Below, piece after piece: positions 1-8,906 of a stretch of DNA of 64,000 nucleotides (positions are counted from its first letter, which is position 1; every line of letters begins with the position of its first letter). A program made the position numbers and the translations under genes. The notes under the pieces were generated by a model, which searched no databases, was not told the origin of the DNA, and saw only the letters and a program-made list of their open reading frames with translations. Origin of the DNA: Furfurilactobacillus curtus. GTDB taxonomy: Bacteria > Bacillota > Bacilli > Lactobacillales > Lactobacillaceae. The stretch spans positions 372,001 through 436,000 of the forward strand of contig NZ_BQXO01000001.1 in assembly GCF_045862785.1 (NCBI RefSeq). Direction: 5' to 3'.

Positions 1-661
1 CTGTCAGCATCGTAACCTTCTCAGCAGGCACATGATGAGCTTGCTTCAATGAAGCTAACACGCGTTGTCGCCGTGCTAATTCATGTTGCCATTTTTCAAC
101 AAAAGCGGTGTTAGGTTGCGCTAATAGCTGAGGGCCAAATTGAATCTGTTGGTCCGTTAAATGGACCGGCGCAGCCATCTTAACCGCCATAATAATTTCA
201 TAAATATGACCTTCATCTTTGAGAATTTCTTCACTGGTGATTCGATACTGATGTTGGACCAGCCATTGCCTTAAATGCGCCTCACCAACATTAGGCTGCA
301 AGATTAATCTTTCACTGCCAGATAACTTTTGCCATCCACGCGTCAAAATATCACTAATCAGTGTACCACCCATGCCAGCAATCACGATGGTATCCAACTG
401 ATCTTGCGGATTGATGACTGCCAGACCATCGCCCAAGCGAGCCTCAATTTGCTCAGTTAACCCTTGGCTGACAATTTCTGAACGAGCATTTTCAAAAGGA
501 CCGGCGACAACCTCGCCGGCAATGGCCCATTGAATTCGGTGTTGTTTGGCTAAAAAAACGGGTAAGTAAGCGTGATCAGATCCAATATCTGCTAACCTTG
601 CTTGATCTGGCACTCGCTTAGCGACCGCGGCTAACCGTTTTGATAGATGGTTTGCATCCAT
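1..661 (-). CDS. trmK: tRNA (adenine(22)-N1)-methyltransferase TrmK, 3' end cut by window edge
   Basis: SAM-dependent methyltransferase expected to form m1A22 in tRNA. About 220 residues are visible and the frame is open to base 1, so the C-terminus lies outside the window. The SAM-binding motif DIGSDHAYLP sits near residues 25-34, and a second motif, GMGG, follows at about residue 95; both fit the TrmK/YqfN family. The ATG at 661-659 is preceded by AGGAG. It lies downstream of rpoD on the same strand, as trmK does in many Firmicutes, but the rpoD terminator separates them and a TGGTATACT extended -10 (697-702) could serve it alone. Family call is confident; substrate is inferred from the family. 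Confidence 0.88.
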   Translation of the reverse strand, partial: MDANHLSKRLAAVAKRVPDQARLADIGSDHAYLPVFLAKQHRIQWAIAGEVVAGPFENARSEIVSQGLTEQIEARLGDGLAVINPQDQLDTIVIAGMGGTLISDILTRGWQKLSGSERLILQPNVGEAHLRQWLVQHQYRITSEEILKDEGHIYEIIMAVKMAAPVHLTDQQIQFGPQLLAQPNTAFVEKWQHELARRQRVLASLKQAHHVPAEKVTMLT

Positions 662-696
662 AAGGTAACTCCTCTCAAATCTAGCTTTACTAACTT

Positions 697-705
697 AGTA
701 TACCA
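697..705 (-). promoter_or_regulatory. extended -10 promoter of trmK
   Basis: On the minus strand TGG precedes TATACT (complement of 697-702), about 36 bases before the trmK start. No convincing -35 hexamer is seen at 17 bases, so recognition would rest on the extended -10. Confidence 0.4.
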
Positions 706-798
706 AGGTTAACCAGTAAACGGATGAGAATCCAACGTAGCCGAATAAGTTTTTAAACTAATCTTTTTATAGTAGCCAAAATTTTGGTATCGTTGAAC

Positions 799-830
799 AA
801 AAAAAGCCCACTGCCAACAAAGCAGTGGGT
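799..830 (-). terminator. rho-independent terminator of the dnaG-rpoD operon
   Basis: An 8-bp perfect stem (807-814 with 822-829) with a 7-base loop is followed on the minus strand by a run of seven T. It lies about 30 bases after the rpoD stop. Confidence 0.9.
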
Positions 831-858
831 ACGATCAAATTGTAATGCTAATTTTTGA

Positions 859-1989
859 TTATTCCAGGAAATCTTTCAGTTGTTTAGATCGACTTGGATG
901 GCGTAATTTGCGCAACGCTTTCGCTTCAATCTGCCGAATTCGTTCACGAGTAACGCCAAAGACTTTACCAACTTCTTCTAAAGTTCGCGTCCGACCATCA
1001 TCTAGCCCAAAGCGTAATCGTAAAACGTTTTCTTCCCGATCAGTTAGTGTGTCAAGCACACTTTCCAATTGCTCTTTGAGTAACTCATAAGCAGCATGGT
1101 CAGCCGGTGACGTCGCATCTTGATCTTCAATGAAGTCGCCCAAGTGAGAATCATCTTCCTCACCAATTGGCGTTTCTAATGAAACTGGTTCTTGGGCAAT
1201 CTTCAAGATTTCACGAACCTTATCCGTCGGCATATCCATTTCGGCACCGATTTCTTCAGGAATTGGCTCCCGTCCTAAATCTTGCAACAATTGTCGCTGA
1301 ATCCGAATCAATTTGTTGATCGTCTCAACCATGTGAACGGGGATCCGAATTGTGCGAGCCTGATCCGCAATGGCACGGGTAATCGCCTGACGAATCCACC
1401 ATGTCGCATAAGTCGAGAATTTGAATCCCTTTCGGTAATCAAACTTCTCAACGGCTTTCATCAACCCCATGTTACCTTCTTGAATCAGATCCAAGAACTG
1501 CATGCCGCGACCGACATACCGCTTGGCAATGGACACAACTAATCGTAAGTTAGCTTCAGCTAATTCCTGCTTGGCCTCTTCATCACCTTGCTCGATCCGC
1601 AAAGCTAAGGCAACTTCTTCATCCGCCGATAGCAACGGCACACGACCAATTTCTTTCAAATACATCCGAACCGGGTCGTTGATTTTAACACCGGATGGAG
1701 CCGCATCACTAGCCTTCAGCTCTTTTGCAGAAACATCACTTTTCTTATTTTTTAAAGCATGTTCGGATGGGTCGCCGTTCTCATCAACAACACCGATACC
1801 AGCATCCTCAACCTTTTGCATTAAATCATCGATCTGGTCAGCATCCAACTTAAACGGTGTCACCAGCTTCGTCTGCAAGTCATCATACTGAACTTCTTTA
1901 GCCTTTTTATGATCCTTAATTAAAGCGTTGACTGCTTTAGTATAACCTTTTTCATCAAATGCTTTGGTTGTTTCTTGCTTTTCAGACAT
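859..1989 (-). CDS. rpoD: RNA polymerase primary sigma factor SigA/RpoD
   Basis: Housekeeping sigma-70 factor that directs core RNA polymerase to -10/-35 promoters. At 376 residues it is the usual Firmicute length. An acidic region 1.1 covers roughly the first 85 residues. Region 1.2 begins near PVRMYLKEIG, region 2 contains the core-binding and -10 segments (RYVGRGMQFLDLIQEG and FSTYATWWIRQAI), and region 4 ends with the -35 recognition helix (VTRERIRQIEAKALRKLR). The start has AGGGGG upstream. dnaG lies 63 bases upstream on the same strand, the classical dnaG-rpoD macromolecular-synthesis arrangement, and a terminator closes the unit. Confidence 0.98.
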   Translation of the reverse strand: MSEKQETTKAFDEKGYTKAVNALIKDHKKAKEVQYDDLQTKLVTPFKLDADQIDDLMQKVEDAGIGVVDENGDPSEHALKNKKSDVSAKELKASDAAPSGVKINDPVRMYLKEIGRVPLLSADEEVALALRIEQGDEEAKQELAEANLRLVVSIAKRYVGRGMQFLDLIQEGNMGLMKAVEKFDYRKGFKFSTYATWWIRQAITRAIADQARTIRIPVHMVETINKLIRIQRQLLQDLGREPIPEEIGAEMDMPTDKVREILKIAQEPVSLETPIGEEDDSHLGDFIEDQDATSPADHAAYELLKEQLESVLDTLTDREENVLRLRFGLDDGRTRTLEEVGKVFGVTRERIRQIEAKALRKLRHPSRSKQLKDFLE

Positions 1990-2052
1990 GCAAGGTCCCC
2001 CTTATATTCGCTATCCAGCAAAACAATTAGTTTACACCGAATTTTTAAAAAA

Positions 2053-3882
2053 TCAAGCTTGTTTCAAAGCTTGTTTTTGTTTATACAACTGAATCAGTTC
2101 TAATGTCAGCTGATTCTGTAAATCACGGTTATTTAAACGTTTGGCCTCAGCCATGGCGATATTCTTTTGACGGATGGCCTCATCAATCGGCGCTTGATTC
2201 ATAATGATCTGAATGCAATCATCTACATCCGTTAAGTCGTTACGGTCAAACACAGGCTGTTCGGTCACGTTGATTAGTGTTTGCTCGAGGTCTGCATCAT
2301 TGACATAATCGAGAAAGCCAGCGATTTGTAGATCGGGATGGGTTTGTTTATAACCCTGAGCCAACAGGAATAGCGTCTGATAAGCATCATGAACAAAGTG
2401 AAACTCAGCATCGGCCGTCACATGGAGCCAAACACTTTGATCAGTCAGCAAACGCTGTAACAACAATTGCTCGGCCCGTTCAACTTGATCTAATTTAGGT
2501 ACTTGATAGGTAACGACTTTTTGTGGCGCCGCGGTCGCCGACGCTTGTCCGGCAACTGGGATCGGCGCCTGATTCTGACTAACATCTGCAAGCTGTTGCT
2601 GTAAAGATGCTTTGTCCAAGTTAAAACGAGTTGCAAGTTGATTCAGATACAAATCTCGCTCAACCGGGGCATTCACACCAGCAACAATCTTAAGCACTTC
2701 ATTAATATAGCTTAATTGATCGCTCTGATTATCTAGATTACGATTTCGAGCGAGAAATCGTAAGGCGAACCCGACTGGTGTTTCCTTAGCGCCTTCGTAT
2801 ACAGCGCGAAACTGAGTGGCATCGTATTTTCGTAGATACTCATCTGGGTCCAACCCTTCAGGCATCTGAATGACGCCCAACTGCATATTACTATGTGAGC
2901 CAATCAATGATAGCGCTCGGTGTGTGGCATTTTGACCTGCATCATCGCCGTCATAAGAGACGTACAATGTCTGTGCAACCCGTTGTAAGATGCTAATTTG
3001 TTCCGTTGTTAAACTGGTCCCCATTGATGCGATGCCATTCTTGATTCCGGCTGAATAAGCGGCAATCACATCCATAAAACCCTCGAATAAAATAACCGCA
3101 TCAGCCTTACGAATTTCTCGCTTTGCCAAGTCAAAGTTAAACAACGTTTCACTTTTATGAAAGATCTTGGTTTCTGGACTATTGAGATATTTGGGTGCAT
3201 CCGGATCCTTCACTAACAGGCGCCCTGAAAAAGCAATCACTTTGCCGCTGCCATTACGAATCGCAAACATGACGCGACCACTGAAACGATCACGTAATTG
3301 GCCATCTTGATTTTCGATAAACAACCCAGACGTGCGCAACAGTTGATAATCCACATGGCGCTCTTCAAAGAGTGGTTTTAGTAAGCCTTCAGTTGGTGCA
3401 AAACCGATATTAAACGTATTGAGAATTTCATCCGTCAAGCCACGCTGATGCAGATAGGTCAGTGCTGCTTCGCCAACCTGAGTGTTCATCAACACGTGAT
3501 GGTAGAGTTTAGCGGCATCCTCGTAAAGTCCAATTAACTGACCAACTTCAGAATTGAGCTGGCCCGCATCAGGATGCTGATACTCATCGGCAATGGTGAT
3601 GTTAGCTTCATCAGCCACCTGAAGCACGGCCTCAGGAAAGCTGATATTATTGAGTTCCATCAAAAATTTAAAAACATTGCCACCGCGGCCACAACTAAAA
3701 CAGTGAAAAATTTGTTTTTCTTCATTCACGGAAAATGATGGTGTTCGCTCTTCGTGAAACGGACATAACCCAAATAAATTTTTTCCCGATTTTTTTAATT
3801 GAACTGTTTGTCCAATAATATCGGCAATATTGACTGAGGTGCGGACATTTTCGATGATTTCTTCTGGAATTCTTGTTGCCAT
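2053..3882 (-). CDS. dnaG: DNA primase DnaG
   Basis: Synthesises RNA primers for the replisome and works with DnaB helicase. The N-terminal CHC2 zinc finger is visible (CPFH ... CFSC), followed by the RNA polymerase and TOPRIM core with VILFEGFMD and the acidic YDGDDAG motif, then a variable C-terminal helicase-binding region. The frame is open 8 codons further, but GGAGGTGA lies inside that extension and ends 5 bases before ATG 3882-3880, so this start (609 residues) is chosen. It is cotranscribed with rpoD. Confidence 0.97.
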   Translation of the reverse strand: MATRIPEEIIENVRTSVNIADIIGQTVQLKKSGKNLFGLCPFHEERTPSFSVNEEKQIFHCFSCGRGGNVFKFLMELNNISFPEAVLQVADEANITIADEYQHPDAGQLNSEVGQLIGLYEDAAKLYHHVLMNTQVGEAALTYLHQRGLTDEILNTFNIGFAPTEGLLKPLFEERHVDYQLLRTSGLFIENQDGQLRDRFSGRVMFAIRNGSGKVIAFSGRLLVKDPDAPKYLNSPETKIFHKSETLFNFDLAKREIRKADAVILFEGFMDVIAAYSAGIKNGIASMGTSLTTEQISILQRVAQTLYVSYDGDDAGQNATHRALSLIGSHSNMQLGVIQMPEGLDPDEYLRKYDATQFRAVYEGAKETPVGFALRFLARNRNLDNQSDQLSYINEVLKIVAGVNAPVERDLYLNQLATRFNLDKASLQQQLADVSQNQAPIPVAGQASATAAPQKVVTYQVPKLDQVERAEQLLLQRLLTDQSVWLHVTADAEFHFVHDAYQTLFLLAQGYKQTHPDLQIAGFLDYVNDADLEQTLINVTEQPVFDRNDLTDVDDCIQIIMNQAPIDEAIRQKNIAMAEAKRLNNRDLQNQLTLELIQLYKQKQALKQA

Positions 3883-4002
3883 CTCGTCACCTCCATTCAC
3901 GCTCACGAAGCGTAAAAAGACGCACTTTCCGACATCGTGAACATCCTCGTTACGCGAAGCAAAAAATGCGACTCAAAATAGACCTACTTACACACAATGA
4001 TT

Positions 4003-4008
4003 ATTATA
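4003..4008 (-). promoter_or_regulatory. -10 element upstream of dnaG
   Basis: A perfect TATAAT on the minus strand about 120 bases before dnaG. No good -35 is found at normal spacing. The resulting leader would hold small GC-rich inverted repeats such as ACGCT/AGCGT at about 3900-3925, of unknown role. Confidence 0.35.
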
Positions 4009-4068
4009 CACGCTGTTCCGGCAATGTACAGTATTTTGCTTGGTGTCTGTTAAGTCCGAGATATTAAA

Positions 4069-4431
4069 TTATTTTGTCAAGTGATCCTGTAGATACGTCA
4101 GCAAGACGACGGCATTGTTGTGTTGTTCATCTTTCGCCCCGTAAACCAGCGTCACATTCCCCCGGCCAAGTCCGGCCTTGATCCGTTCGATAAAGGCTGG
4201 CGTTTGTGGGTTTTCATCTAATTCAGTGTCATAAGCCTGTTTAAATGTTGGAAAGCCCCCTGGATCGTGACCAAAACGCTGACGCACTTCAGTAGACGGG
4301 GCGATCGTCTTCACCCAGTCGGTCAATTTGGCTTTCTCCTTACTGATTCCTCTGGCCCACAATCGATCGACAAAAATCCGTTCACCATCATCTGCACTAA
4401 TTGGTGCATAGATTCGCTTAATCGACAACAC
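4069..4431 (-). CDS. DUF488 family protein
   Basis: A 120-residue protein of the DUF488 family, recognised from the N-terminal IKRIYAPISADDGERIFVDR, the segment LWARGISKE, and the C-terminal VTLVYGAKDEQHNNAVVL, which end just before a short helix. The biochemical function of the family is not established. The longest frame begins 6 codons earlier, but that ATG overlaps AAGGAGG; the GTG at 4431-4429 has this site at 8-base spacing and is preferred. It sits alone between the glyS terminator and dnaG, so it is probably a separate transcript. Confidence 0.75.
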   Translation of the reverse strand: MLSIKRIYAPISADDGERIFVDRLWARGISKEKAKLTDWVKTIAPSTEVRQRFGHDPGGFPTFKQAYDTELDENPQTPAFIERIKAGLGRGNVTLVYGAKDEQHNNAVVLLTYLQDHLTK

Positions 4432-4492
4432 AATTAAGGCCTCCTTCACATATAAGTCAATTTGAGTTTAATGTACAAGGATCGTGATTACA

Positions 4493-4532
4493 AACAAAGC
4501 AGAAGCCAAGATAAGATGGCATCTGCTTTGTT
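4493..4532 (-). terminator. terminator after glyS
   Basis: An 11-bp perfect outer stem (4493-4503 with 4522-4532) extended inward by TGCC/GGCT pairing. The downstream U-tract on the minus strand is short (TTTGT), so efficiency is uncertain. Confidence 0.65.
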
Positions 4533-4559
4533 AGCTTAGTCTGGTTAAATTTAAATGAT

Positions 4560-6653
4560 CTATTTCACGACCAATTGATTTAAATCACCTAATTGCAACG
4601 TCAATTTAGTCAAACGCGCTAATTGGTTTAGGCGATTCTGCCGTACCGCAGCGTCATCAACCATTACCATTGTTGCCTCAAAGTAAGCGTTAATCAGTGG
4701 ACGTAACTGAGCCAGCGACTGATAATTGTCTTCACGACTCTGCTGATCAAAATGACCGGAAATATCATTGACAGCATCATATAAGTGCTGCTCTGCATCA
4801 TTCTCAAATAGACTTGGATCAACCGGAAAATCAGTTTGTTTTATGACGGATTGAGCTAACCGGGTGACCCGATTCAGTGCTTCGACAACGTCCTTAAAGT
4901 CACCGTCTTGAAGATGGTTGAGGAGAACAGCGGCGTCATCCATCATCGTTTCAACATCTGAGGTATCAGCATTAGTAGCCGCTTCGACGATGTCGTGTCG
5001 AATGTTTCGATTACTAAACCATTGACGAACTCGATCTTGCATAAACTGCTGAATCTTAGTGCGCCCGTCAGCTAAATTAGCCATCAACTCAGGACTCAGC
5101 TGGGCATGTTGCTGAGTCAATGCTGCTTCGAATTCACGACTCATTTTCACTAATGGTACATGCCAACCGCGATCATGCAGAATCCGTACGATACCAAAAG
5201 CCTGTCGGCGCAGCGCATAAGGATCATTAGAACCGTTTGGAATCATCTGTGCAGCAAAGAATGTCATAATGCTATCGAATTTATCGGCAATCGCTAAAAC
5301 AGCGCCGACATTTGATTGAGGCAATTGACCTTCTGCCGAAACCGGCTCGTAATGCTCACGAATCGCCTGCGCCACCGCTGGCCGTTCACCAAACAAGAGT
5401 GCATACTTCTCGCCCATCACACCTTGAAGTTCAGCAAATTCACCCACCATACCGGTGACTAAATCAAACTTGTAAATATCACTGGCCCGTTGTAGGTCCG
5501 CTAACTCAGTTTCCGTCAATCCCACCCGACGGCCAATGAGTTGTGCCATAATTCCGACACGCTTCATATGTTCAGTCATTGAACCAATTTTATCGTGAAA
5601 GCTAACCCCAGCTAATTTTTGGACATAAAAGTCAATCTCATGCTTTTGATCTTCTTGGTAGAAGAACATAGCGTCTTCTAAACGCGCTGTTAACACTTTT
5701 TCATTGCCAGCGATCACGTTGTCCAAATAGTTAGTATTCCCATTTCTTACAGAAACAAAATTTGGCAATAACTGCCCAGATTGACTTTGAACATGGAAAA
5801 AACGTTGGTGATCACGCATCGAAGTGATCAACACTTCATCTGGGATCGTTAAATATTTTTCGGCGAATTGACCGGCAAAGGCTGTCGGCCATTCGACCAA
5901 ATTATTAACCTCTTCCAGTAAATTCTCGTCAACCGCAACGGTCCACTCGTGGGTCATCGCTAGTTGTTGAATCTGTTCGCGAATCTGTTGCTTACGTTTA
6001 GCAGCATCAGCGATGACAAACACGTCAGCTAGTGCGTTCTCGTAGTCTGTAGCCTGTGTTAATTCAACTTCATGGCCCAAGAAACGATGGCCTTGCGTTG
6101 TACGACCGGTCGTTAAATTCAATAAATCAAAAGGCAACACTTGTTCATCTAGTAACGCAACTAGCCAGCGAATGGGGCGTACATATTGAAACTTGTGGCT
6201 GTGTCCCCACTTCATCATCGTCGGAAAGGTCATGGCAGTGATCACGTCCTTCATCCCTGCCAACACTTCAGCGACTGGCGCACCGCTTTCATGCTTAGTC
6301 ACAAAGACATAGTCCTCGCCTTTAATCGATTTAAACGTGATATCGTCGGTAGTCGCCCCTTGTCCACGGACGAATCCTTGAGCCGCCTTGGTCCATTGAC
6401 CATCGTCATCTTGGGCAATCTTTTTTGCTGGTCCTTTGACTTCTTCATCAATATCTGGCTGTTGATCTGCCAAGCCACTAACCAAAACAGCCAGCCGTCG
6501 TGGCGTAGAGAACGGGGTAATCTCAGTGAACGTCATTCGTTGCTCAGTTAAAAACGCTGTTGTTCGTTCAACTAATTGATTAATACTAGGCGTGACAACG
6601 TGAGCCGGAATTTCTTCTAACCCAATTTCTAATAAAAAGTCATGTGTCATCAT
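4560..6653 (-). CDS. glyS: glycyl-tRNA synthetase beta subunit
   Basis: Beta chain of the bacterial alpha2beta2 glycyl-tRNA synthetase; it carries tRNA recognition while GlyQ carries the active site. At 697 residues it has full family length, with N-terminal LLEIGLEEIPA and a C-terminal all-helical DALR-like anticodon-binding region (about residues 590-690). GGAGG for this gene is embedded in the last codons of glyQ, and only 2 bases separate the genes, so the two are translationally linked. Expression is controlled by the T-box in front of glyQ. Confidence 0.97.
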   Translation of the reverse strand: MMTHDFLLEIGLEEIPAHVVTPSINQLVERTTAFLTEQRMTFTEITPFSTPRRLAVLVSGLADQQPDIDEEVKGPAKKIAQDDDGQWTKAAQGFVRGQGATTDDITFKSIKGEDYVFVTKHESGAPVAEVLAGMKDVITAMTFPTMMKWGHSHKFQYVRPIRWLVALLDEQVLPFDLLNLTTGRTTQGHRFLGHEVELTQATDYENALADVFVIADAAKRKQQIREQIQQLAMTHEWTVAVDENLLEEVNNLVEWPTAFAGQFAEKYLTIPDEVLITSMRDHQRFFHVQSQSGQLLPNFVSVRNGNTNYLDNVIAGNEKVLTARLEDAMFFYQEDQKHEIDFYVQKLAGVSFHDKIGSMTEHMKRVGIMAQLIGRRVGLTETELADLQRASDIYKFDLVTGMVGEFAELQGVMGEKYALLFGERPAVAQAIREHYEPVSAEGQLPQSNVGAVLAIADKFDSIMTFFAAQMIPNGSNDPYALRRQAFGIVRILHDRGWHVPLVKMSREFEAALTQQHAQLSPELMANLADGRTKIQQFMQDRVRQWFSNRNIRHDIVEAATNADTSDVETMMDDAAVLLNHLQDGDFKDVVEALNRVTRLAQSVIKQTDFPVDPSLFENDAEQHLYDAVNDISGHFDQQSREDNYQSLAQLRPLINAYFEATMVMVDDAAVRQNRLNQLARLTKLTLQLGDLNQLVVK

Positions 6654-6655
6654 GT

Positions 6656-7633
6656 TTACTTGGCCTCCTGTTTCCGCTGACGGGCAGCTTGTTTAGCCTG
6701 CCGCTTTTCCCAAGCTTCGACTAATTGGGTACGCTTTTCTTCATCTTTAATGAGCGGGAAACCACGTTTGGCTCGTTCATTGACAAACGTTTTAGCCACA
6801 CTGCGCGCCATATTACGAATACGGCTCAGATAGCCTGCTCGTTCCGTGACCGAGACTGCCCCACGAGCGTCCAATAAATTAAAGGTATGCGAACACTTTA
6901 AAATATAATCATAGGCGGGGTGAACCAAACCTTTAGCTAAATTAGCTTGAGCTTCTTTTTCAAAATCATCAAAAAGGGTCAATAACATCGTTTGATTGCT
7001 TTCTTCAAACGAATATTTGCTATGTTCAAATTCTGGTTCTTTGAAAATATCGCCATACAAAACACCATCGCTCCATTCCAAATCAAACACAGAATTGACA
7101 TCTTGAATATATGACGATAATCGTTCTAGTCCGTAAGTAACTTCGGCGGCCACTGGGTTCATTTCTAACCCGCCGACAATTTGGAAATACGTAAATTGGG
7201 TAATTTCCATACCGTCAAGCCAAACTTCCCAGCCAACACCAGCACACCCCATCGATGGATTCTCCCAGTTGTCTTCAACAAATCGAATATCGTGTTCTAA
7301 GGGGTCAATGCCCAGTTCCCGTAAACTATTTAAATATAAATCTTGAATGTTGTCTGGCGCCGGTTTCATTAACACTTGAAATTGATGATGTTGATATAAC
7401 CGGTTCGGGTTCTCTCCGTAACGGCCATCTGCTGGCCGGCGACTTGGCTCCACATAGGCAGCATTCCACGGTTCTGGCCCAATTGCCCGTAAAAAGGTAT
7501 AGGGGCTCATGGTTCCAGCCCCTTTTTCCGTATCATAAGCCTGCATGAGCATGCAGCCTTGCGCCGCCCAATACTGTTGCAAAGTTAAAATGATTTGTTG
7601 GACAGACAACTTCTGATCCACATGATTATCCAT
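6656..7633 (-). CDS. glyQ: glycyl-tRNA synthetase alpha subunit
   Basis: Catalytic alpha chain of heterotetrameric glycyl-tRNA synthetase, a class II enzyme. The N-terminal half contains the typical LTLQQYWAAQGC, GAGTMSPYTFLRAIGPEPWNAAYVEPS and YGENPNRLYQHHQFQV segments (written here as adjoining family blocks), and motif-3-like GLERL. The 325-residue length is slightly longer than the core because of a basic C-terminal tail (QAKQAARQRKQEAK region). AAGGAG lies 7 bases before the ATG. It is the first gene of the T-box controlled glyQS operon. Confidence 0.97.
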   Translation of the reverse strand: MDNHVDQKLSVQQIILTLQQYWAAQGCMLMQAYDTEKGAGTMSPYTFLRAIGPEPWNAAYVEPSRRPADGRYGENPNRLYQHHQFQVLMKPAPDNIQDLYLNSLRELGIDPLEHDIRFVEDNWENPSMGCAGVGWEVWLDGMEITQFTYFQIVGGLEMNPVAAEVTYGLERLSSYIQDVNSVFDLEWSDGVLYGDIFKEPEFEHSKYSFEESNQTMLLTLFDDFEKEAQANLAKGLVHPAYDYILKCSHTFNLLDARGAVSVTERAGYLSRIRNMARSVAKTFVNERAKRGFPLIKDEEKRTQLVEAWEKRQAKQAARQRKQEAK

Positions 7634-7689
7634 AACATGGCTCCTTAAAGTGTATTTGATGACGACCCTGGAGGGATTGCATCGTTGAG

Positions 7690-7914
7690 TTGAAAAGAAA
7701 ACGTCCCTACATCGACAGATAGCCTGTCAATGTAGGGACGTGAAAAATTACGCGGTTCCACCCTACTTCTCGATTACTCGAGCAGCTTCATTTCAGTTAA
7801 CTCCCAAAATGCCAATTACTCGAAATTTGGATCAGGCTACCACTGTCCCTGACTCGCTGCACCATTTCTCGAGAACCCTTTTTGATCACTGTTAACATGA
7901 TTTAATTAAATAAC
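7690..7914 (-). promoter_or_regulatory. glycine T-box leader of glyQS
   Basis: The conserved T-box AGGGTGGAACCGCG lies on the minus strand at 7764-7751, immediately followed by a long terminator stem (7701-7740, about 15 bp) and a T-rich run at 7694-7700. Upstream is a stem I region starting with GCAGCGAGTCAGGGACAG. A GGC triplet at 7813-7811, followed by A, is the best candidate specifier and fits a glycine tRNA. Uncharged tRNA-Gly would stabilise the antiterminator and allow glyQS transcription. Specifier assignment was made by eye, without folding. Confidence 0.9.
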
Positions 7915-7920
7915 TCCTTC

Positions 7921-7949
7921 ATCATAAGCATCCGTCGTGCCGTTGTCAA
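7921..7949 (-). promoter_or_regulatory. sigma-A promoter of glyQS
   Basis: TTGACA (complement of 7944-7949), 17-base spacer, TATGAT (7921-7926). This places the transcript start near 7914, just ahead of the T-box stem I. Confidence 0.8.
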
Positions 7950-7981
7950 TTTAAACCCGTAGCCACAATAGTCGATTCTAA

Positions 7982-8821
7982 TTATGTCTGATCATCCTGA
8001 TTGTCTGACAAAGTCGGCTTTGATCGACGTTGACGCAATACTTGCTGATCATGCATCAATTGGTCTTCCCATGAAGCCATCTGATCGATGAAATGTTTGG
8101 CTCGTAGGTGTAAGCCGACACTATTTTCATAGATTAAATCAATCACCATCCGTAATCCGCGTTTTGTTCGATCCGAAACAGCAATCTTCGTGATTTTGTC
8201 CAAATCAATTAGTGAGAATTGTCGCAAGTAAAAAATCGTGCGCTGGTCAAGATGTAAACGATGTTCATCTTGATCAAAATGATTAGCGCAGATTAAACCA
8301 CCATATTTTTCTGAATAATCAAAGGGCAGATCCGTCCGACCACAGATTGCGCAATGTTGTAACTGGGGGGCCACACCAAAGGCTGAGAGGAGTTGAATTT
8401 CAATAATATTGGTAATAATTTGTGGATCGAGACCTTGGTTAATAAGGGTTAGCGCTCGATCAGTTTTTAAATACCAATTTTCAATCAATTGGCCGTCTCG
8501 AAATGCTGCATCAATGAGGCTTAAAATATATGTCCCATAAGCATTTTTTTCGATCTCATCATTGACGCTTGCATACTGTGCCGTTTGCTTAGCCGCGTTG
8601 ATAAAACTGAGGCCGTCATCATTAAGGCTCCCAACGTAGTGGCCATGGGTGAACGGTAACAACGCACTGTGTAAACGAAAGCCCCGGCGTTTAGCTCCCT
8701 TAACAAAAAACATTTTTTTGCCGTATTCAGCAGTAAATATTTTAATCAGCTGATCACGTTCCCGGTAATCTTTGGCATACATGACAATGCCATGAAAGTC
8801 GACATTTTGATACGTCGTCAT
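7982..8821 (-). CDS. recO: DNA repair protein RecO
   Basis: Recombination mediator of the RecFOR pathway, which loads RecA on SSB-coated single strands. An N-terminal OB fold (about residues 1-80, FHGIVMYAKDYRERDQLIKIF region) is followed by a helical domain with a zinc-binding set, CAIC and a later C/H pair (LICANH). About 280 residues is the normal size. GGGAGG precedes ATG 8821-8819 by about 8 bases; a GTG three codons upstream overlaps that site and is rejected. era is upstream, separated by a terminator. Confidence 0.95.
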   Translation of the reverse strand: MTTYQNVDFHGIVMYAKDYRERDQLIKIFTAEYGKKMFFVKGAKRRGFRLHSALLPFTHGHYVGSLNDDGLSFINAAKQTAQYASVNDEIEKNAYGTYILSLIDAAFRDGQLIENWYLKTDRALTLINQGLDPQIITNIIEIQLLSAFGVAPQLQHCAICGRTDLPFDYSEKYGGLICANHFDQDEHRLHLDQRTIFYLRQFSLIDLDKITKIAVSDRTKRGLRMVIDLIYENSVGLHLRAKHFIDQMASWEDQLMHDQQVLRQRRSKPTLSDNQDDQT

Positions 8822-8847
8822 CGTCTTCACCTCCCGGCAACTAACCT

Positions 8848-8893
8848 AAAATAAAATCGAAACGTTGCCGTGGCGACCACTGCCCGTTTCGAT
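8848..8893 (-). terminator. terminator between era and recO
   Basis: A 9-bp perfect stem (8856-8864 with 8885-8893), with additional pairing in the loop, followed on the minus strand by TTTATTTT. Confidence 0.75.
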
Positions 8894-8906
8894 AGCTAAT
8901 AATGAA

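Noticed and set aside
776..787. Perfect palindrome CCAAAATTTTGG between rpoD and trmK
   Set aside because: AT-rich 12-bp palindromes arise often by chance, and no promoter is near enough to suggest an operator.
1502..1891. A 129-codon plus-strand open frame
   Set aside because: It is antisense to rpoD, a highly conserved gene, and has no supporting signals.
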